From Collinsella sp. (lineage in GTDB: Bacteria > Actinomycetota > Coriobacteriia > Coriobacteriales > Coriobacteriaceae): 7,202 bases of DNA. The position numbers were made by a program, and so were the translations under genes. Location: contig JAIJJM010000108.1 in the NCBI GenBank assembly GCA_022728415.1, positions 1 to 7,202 on the forward strand, written 5' to 3'. Of the stretch, positions 5,016-7,202 are shown in pieces (position 1 is the first letter of the stretch; each line of letters begins with the position of its first letter). A model generated the notes under the pieces. It saw only the letters and a program-made list of their open reading frames with translations. It was not told the origin of the DNA and did not search any database.

Positions 5016-5613
5016 TGAATCGGCGAAAACTGCCGTTTCAATAATCTCAACAATATTATTTATCGGCTAAATTTATCAGTAAACAATGGAATGTCACACT
5101 GATGAAATGAACATTCAGAGTAAGATGATAAAATTCATATAAACGCCATTGCTGAATATTATTTATTTCATACAGATAAACGATAAAATACAAAAGGGTA
5201 TATTTCTCAATGTAACAGTCAATTATTCATCTCCACTGGCGAGCACGGTCAGCACACAAACAAAGTGAGTCCTCCTGCTTAGTCATTGCGTATCAAAAAC
5301 TAAAAAACAAAAGATTCTGCAAACAACGTGACATTTTTTATGACATTTCCCGAATACATGTATATCAATAAACGGTAGTCATCGTTGAATTAATAAGTCT
5401 TACAGAGCTATACGTAGCTTATAAAACCACTCAACGACCATCATCACCTGACTATTTAGCGGGAGTATCGTCTGTATAAATCCATAAATAATAACACCTG
5501 TTATTAAAATAAGAATGCTGTCAGCCGTAAACTATTAACACAACACCTGTCCACTCTATCTGTTCTTTTAACTCAACCGGCGTCGAAAATATTTCCTGAT
5601 TAGTGCATCATAG

Positions 5614-5690
5614 TCTTCTTTTTTCTTTCTCAACCATCAAACCAAACACAACATTCACAACCACACAATAAAACAAAACCAAAAACATAA
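5614..5690 (+). other. 77-nt tract with no G on the plus strand
   Basis: From 5614 to 5690 the plus strand contains no G. It starts as a pyrimidine run (TCTTCTTTTTTCTTTCTC) and passes into an A/C-only style sequence with scattered T. An RNA of this sequence would be almost unstructured. C-rich, G-poor single-stranded RNA of about this length is what Rho binds, and A/C-rich leaders also favour ribosome loading. Either role is inferred. Confidence 0.5.
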
Positions 5691-5698
5691 GATTAACA

Positions 5699-5824
5699 AT
5701 GCCAGTCAACAGGAAAACACTGAATATTGAGGTGCGCTGTAACCTGGACAGCGCATACGGCGCATGTGATCAACACAGCCCATTCTTTTCTGTCATCCCC
5801 CAAATGCAGAACAAACAATCATAA
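5699..5824 (+). CDS. Possible 41-residue peptide
   Basis: ATG at 5699 opens MPVNRKTLNIEVRCNLDSAY, then GACDQHSPFFSVIPQMQ and NKQS before a stop. It follows the G-free tract directly, but upstream AAGATT is only a poor ribosome-binding site. There is no membrane segment and no recognised family. The GC-rich centre (5731-5770) stands out from the AT-rich surroundings, so it may be a relic of an older gene rather than a functional peptide. Confidence 0.25.
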   Translation: MPVNRKTLNIEVRCNLDSAYGACDQHSPFFSVIPQMQNKQS

Positions 5825-5948
5825 CCAAATGAATATAAAAGAAAATATGATTTTTCACCATCATAAAAACATCAATGTATCTTTATATAAAAACACTGAT
5901 AACATGACATAGACATTTAAAAACATAAACAAATCACAACAAAAACAT

Positions 5949-5977
5949 TTGATAATCACTTAGTGACAAAATAAAAT
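5949..5977 (+). promoter_or_regulatory. Sigma70-type promoter with a palindromic operator in its spacer
   Basis: TTGATA (5949-5954) and TAAAAT (5972-5977) are separated by exactly 17 bases, each matching the consensus at four or five of six positions. Transcription would start near 5984, about 36 nt before the 339-residue gene. Between the hexamers, TCACT-T-AGTGA (5956-5966) is a perfect palindrome, ideally placed for a repressor to block RNA polymerase. Self-repression by the downstream protein through its RHH-like end is a reasonable inference. Confidence 0.55.
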
Positions 5978-6019
5978 TGAGACGATTTTGTTATAAGAGA
6001 GGCGACATGGAGTGAGATA

Positions 6020-7039
6020 ATGAATAACGAACAGATGCTTATCAAATGCAAAGATCCCCGTAAATGTCGGTTTTATGCCGAATATCTGAATCACAAATAC
6101 CCCAATGAATTCCCTCAGTTTGCGCCTGACAACCCACAAAACTGTATCAGAAATGTTAATTCGTTTTTAAAAGAAAAGTATTATAAAGCTTCAAACAATT
6201 CTTTTGGTGTTTTTGGTTCGACTGCAGAAGAAGCTCTCAGCAAAGAAATTAATGAACTTGAAATTATTGCAGGGCAGGCAATACTGCCTGAAGAGAGTTT
6301 TCTCTGGTTGAAAACTGACGAACTTGCGACTTTCTTTACCTGGACTACTATTTATCTGTCGAAGGAAGACCATACAAAATTCCCGAAAATAAACCATAAT
6401 TCATCAGGAATAAAAAACGGAATTGAAGTCAGGAAAATACGAACAGTTACCGATGAAACGTTAAATACTTACAAAAAAAGTAACCTTCCGGATAATCCAT
6501 CATCCCATAACGAACGAATAAAAGTAATCATTTCATATTTTGACTCCTGCCATTCTTTAATTAATAAAAATGCAAAAAGCATATACCTCGAGGAACTCAG
6601 ACAGGCGTGGCTTAAAAAGAAAAGCGCTTGTCAAAAGTTTAAGTGGCTCCTTCCTGACGATGATGAAATGTGTCAGTGGTTCTGGACAAGACTGAAACAA
6701 AAACAGGATGAAAAACATCCAGTACATAACCCAGTGACCCGGTGGTTCATACCATCTTCAACGAAAGAATATTATCTTGCCTCTCTTGTCGCCTTTGCTT
6801 TATGGAAAGAAGCGCCTGATACCATTGAACTGTTCAGAACACGAATAAATCATGCCTGGCATCAGAAAAAACAAAAGGACAAATATCGGAGTGATGGTAA
6901 AAAGGCCATTAATATACATATAAGAAGCAATGTGAAAGAAATGCTTGATGAGCTCAGAACTGTTTACGGTCTGAGAACAGGAGAGTTTTTTGAAATGCTG
7001 ATTACAGAGAAATATCTTGAACACAAGCGAAGGAAGTAA
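6020..7039 (+). CDS. Unrecognised 339-residue protein with C-terminal RHH-like segment
   Basis: I do not recognise a family for the whole protein. The start at 6020 has GGAG (6009-6012) seven bases upstream. The N-terminal region (1-60) is Cys/aromatic rich (MLIKCKDPRKCRFYAEYLNH). Residues about 165-235 are helical and basic (EELRQAWLKKKSACQKFKWL), with paired acidic and tryptophan motifs (DDDEMCQWFWTRL). Residues 240-290 contain VTRWFIPSSTKEYYLASLVA and a helical stretch. From about 295 the protein reads AINIHIRSNVKEMLDELRTV, then YGLRTGEFFEMLITEKYLEH. This is a strand followed by two helices, fitting an RHH DNA-binding fold at the C-terminus. Most RHH proteins are short, so the 290-residue N-terminal part probably carries a separate activity. 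No catalytic motif or membrane segment is evident. The gene is AT-rich, single, and bounded by its own promoter and terminator. Confidence 0.75.
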   Translation: MNNEQMLIKCKDPRKCRFYAEYLNHKYPNEFPQFAPDNPQNCIRNVNSFLKEKYYKASNNSFGVFGSTAEEALSKEINELEIIAGQAILPEESFLWLKTDELATFFTWTTIYLSKEDHTKFPKINHNSSGIKNGIEVRKIRTVTDETLNTYKKSNLPDNPSSHNERIKVIISYFDSCHSLINKNAKSIYLEELRQAWLKKKSACQKFKWLLPDDDEMCQWFWTRLKQKQDEKHPVHNPVTRWFIPSSTKEYYLASLVAFALWKEAPDTIELFRTRINHAWHQKKQKDKYRSDGKKAINIHIRSNVKEMLDELRTVYGLRTGEFFEMLITEKYLEHKRRK

Positions 7040-7093
7040 TTCATTACCTGTTACATTCTAAATAATCTCAGACAGATATTATCTCCGTGAATC

Positions 7094-7130
7094 CCCCGCC
7101 ACCTTTCCGGTGCGCGGGGTTTTGTCTTTT
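7094..7130 (+). terminator. Strong intrinsic terminator
   Basis: CCCCGC (7094-7099) and CACC (7100-7103) pair with GGTG (7109-7112) and GCGGGG (7114-7119) around a TTTCC loop, with C7113 bulged. TTTTGTCTTTTTT follows. This GC-rich stem plus T run closes the 339-residue gene and separates it from the GTPase gene, whose start lies 18 bases after the T run. Confidence 0.9.
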
Positions 7131-7148
7131 TTCACCGGGAATACATGT

Positions 7149-7202
7149 ATGAATCCGTCTGATGCCATTGAGGCAATTGAAAAACCGCTCTCCTCCCTGC
7201 CT
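7149..7202 (+). CDS. yeeP: YeeP/YfjP-family island GTPase, N-terminus only
   Basis: The ATG at 7149 opens MNPSDAIEAIEKPLSSLP, which runs off the window. I recall this as the start of YeeP and its close relatives, Era/YihA-like GTPases encoded in CP4-44-type islands upstream of antigen 43 (flu) and the yeeR-yeeU (cbeA/cbtA) genes. The G1 motif (GKSGAGKS) and other GTP-binding motifs would follow outside the window. The ribosome-binding site is weak (CCGGGA, 7135-7140). With a strong terminator directly upstream, expression must come from a promoter in the terminator region or from readthrough. The paralogues YfjP and YkfA cannot be excluded from 18 residues. Confidence 0.65.
   Translation, partial: MNPSDAIEAIEKPLSSLP

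Larger units (their letters stand above)
4841..5948. other. AT-rich, largely non-coding stretch
   Basis: More than 1 kb with no convincing gene. Short symmetric elements are present. Right after the IS1-family stop, TGACT-GG-AGTCA (4841-4852) overlaps CTGGAG/CTCCAG (4844-4860). Others are AGCTA-TACG-TAGCT (5406-5419) and TAATAAC-ACCT-GTTATTA (5489-5506). The word AACACCTGT occurs at 5493-5501 and 5542-5550. The right part contains a G-free tract and a tiny frame, listed separately. Confidence 0.45.

Noticed and set aside
6007..6015. Minimal leader frame ATG-GAG-TGA before the 339-residue gene
   Set aside because: It overlaps the Shine-Dalgarno sequence of the main gene and has no ribosome-binding site; most likely coincidence.

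Overview
The window looks like part of a P4-like or CP4-type integrative island of an enterobacterium, most likely Escherichia coli or Shigella. The evidence is: the first 18 residues of a YeeP/YfjP-type island GTPase at the right edge; a P4 Vis/AlpA-family regulator; an Inovirus_Gp2-type gene of the YagK/YfjJ kind; a DUF4222 phage gene; and decayed pieces of two insertion sequences (IS600-like at the left edge, IS1-family near 4.7 kb). By eye, base composition swings from near 50% GC in the conserved parts (1-1300, 3200-4440) to clearly AT-rich (about 1400-2400 and 4850-7040), as in a patchwork of separately acquired segments.

Layout. 1-107 is the truncated IS600-like transposase remnant (minus strand), followed at once by an 8-bp inverted repeat and a small DUF4222 gene (plus). 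From 426 to 1371 lies a minus-strand cluster of damaged genes. Farthest upstream is a short reading frame broken by one missing base in an A run (1371-1163). Next is the start of an Inovirus_Gp2 gene (1099-about 863), which runs directly, in a different frame, into the tail of a putative zinc-ribbon protein (about 881-426). This reads as a deletion that fused two neighbouring genes. 1372-2398 has no convincing gene, but it holds a tandem array of about 13-bp units (1980-2082) and a series of dyads ahead of an unrecognised 263-residue protein with an N-terminal ribbon-helix-helix (RHH) DNA-binding segment (2399-3190).

3191-3575 is a long leader with a large imperfect stem-loop directly before the Vis/AlpA-family gene (3576-3782). 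An unrecognised 190-residue gene (3868-4440) follows on the same strand. 4441-6019 is a decayed, mostly non-coding stretch: a strong inverted repeat, the IS1-family transposase tail, and a 77-nt tract with no G. A well-formed sigma70-type promoter with a palindrome in its spacer then precedes a 339-residue unrecognised protein (6020-7039) ending in an RHH-like segment. That gene is closed by a strong intrinsic terminator, after which the island GTPase gene begins.

How the parts may work together. The Vis/AlpA-family protein is the likely control factor for excision or island gene expression. Two unrelated-looking proteins carrying RHH-like segments at opposite ends, each preceded by palindromes or repeats, suggest two self-regulating DNA-binding loci. 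The 13-bp array ahead of the 263-residue gene is the best candidate for an undescribed regulatory, replication or partition site. These functional links are inferences from layout. No integrase, tRNA, att site or CRISPR array is visible here.
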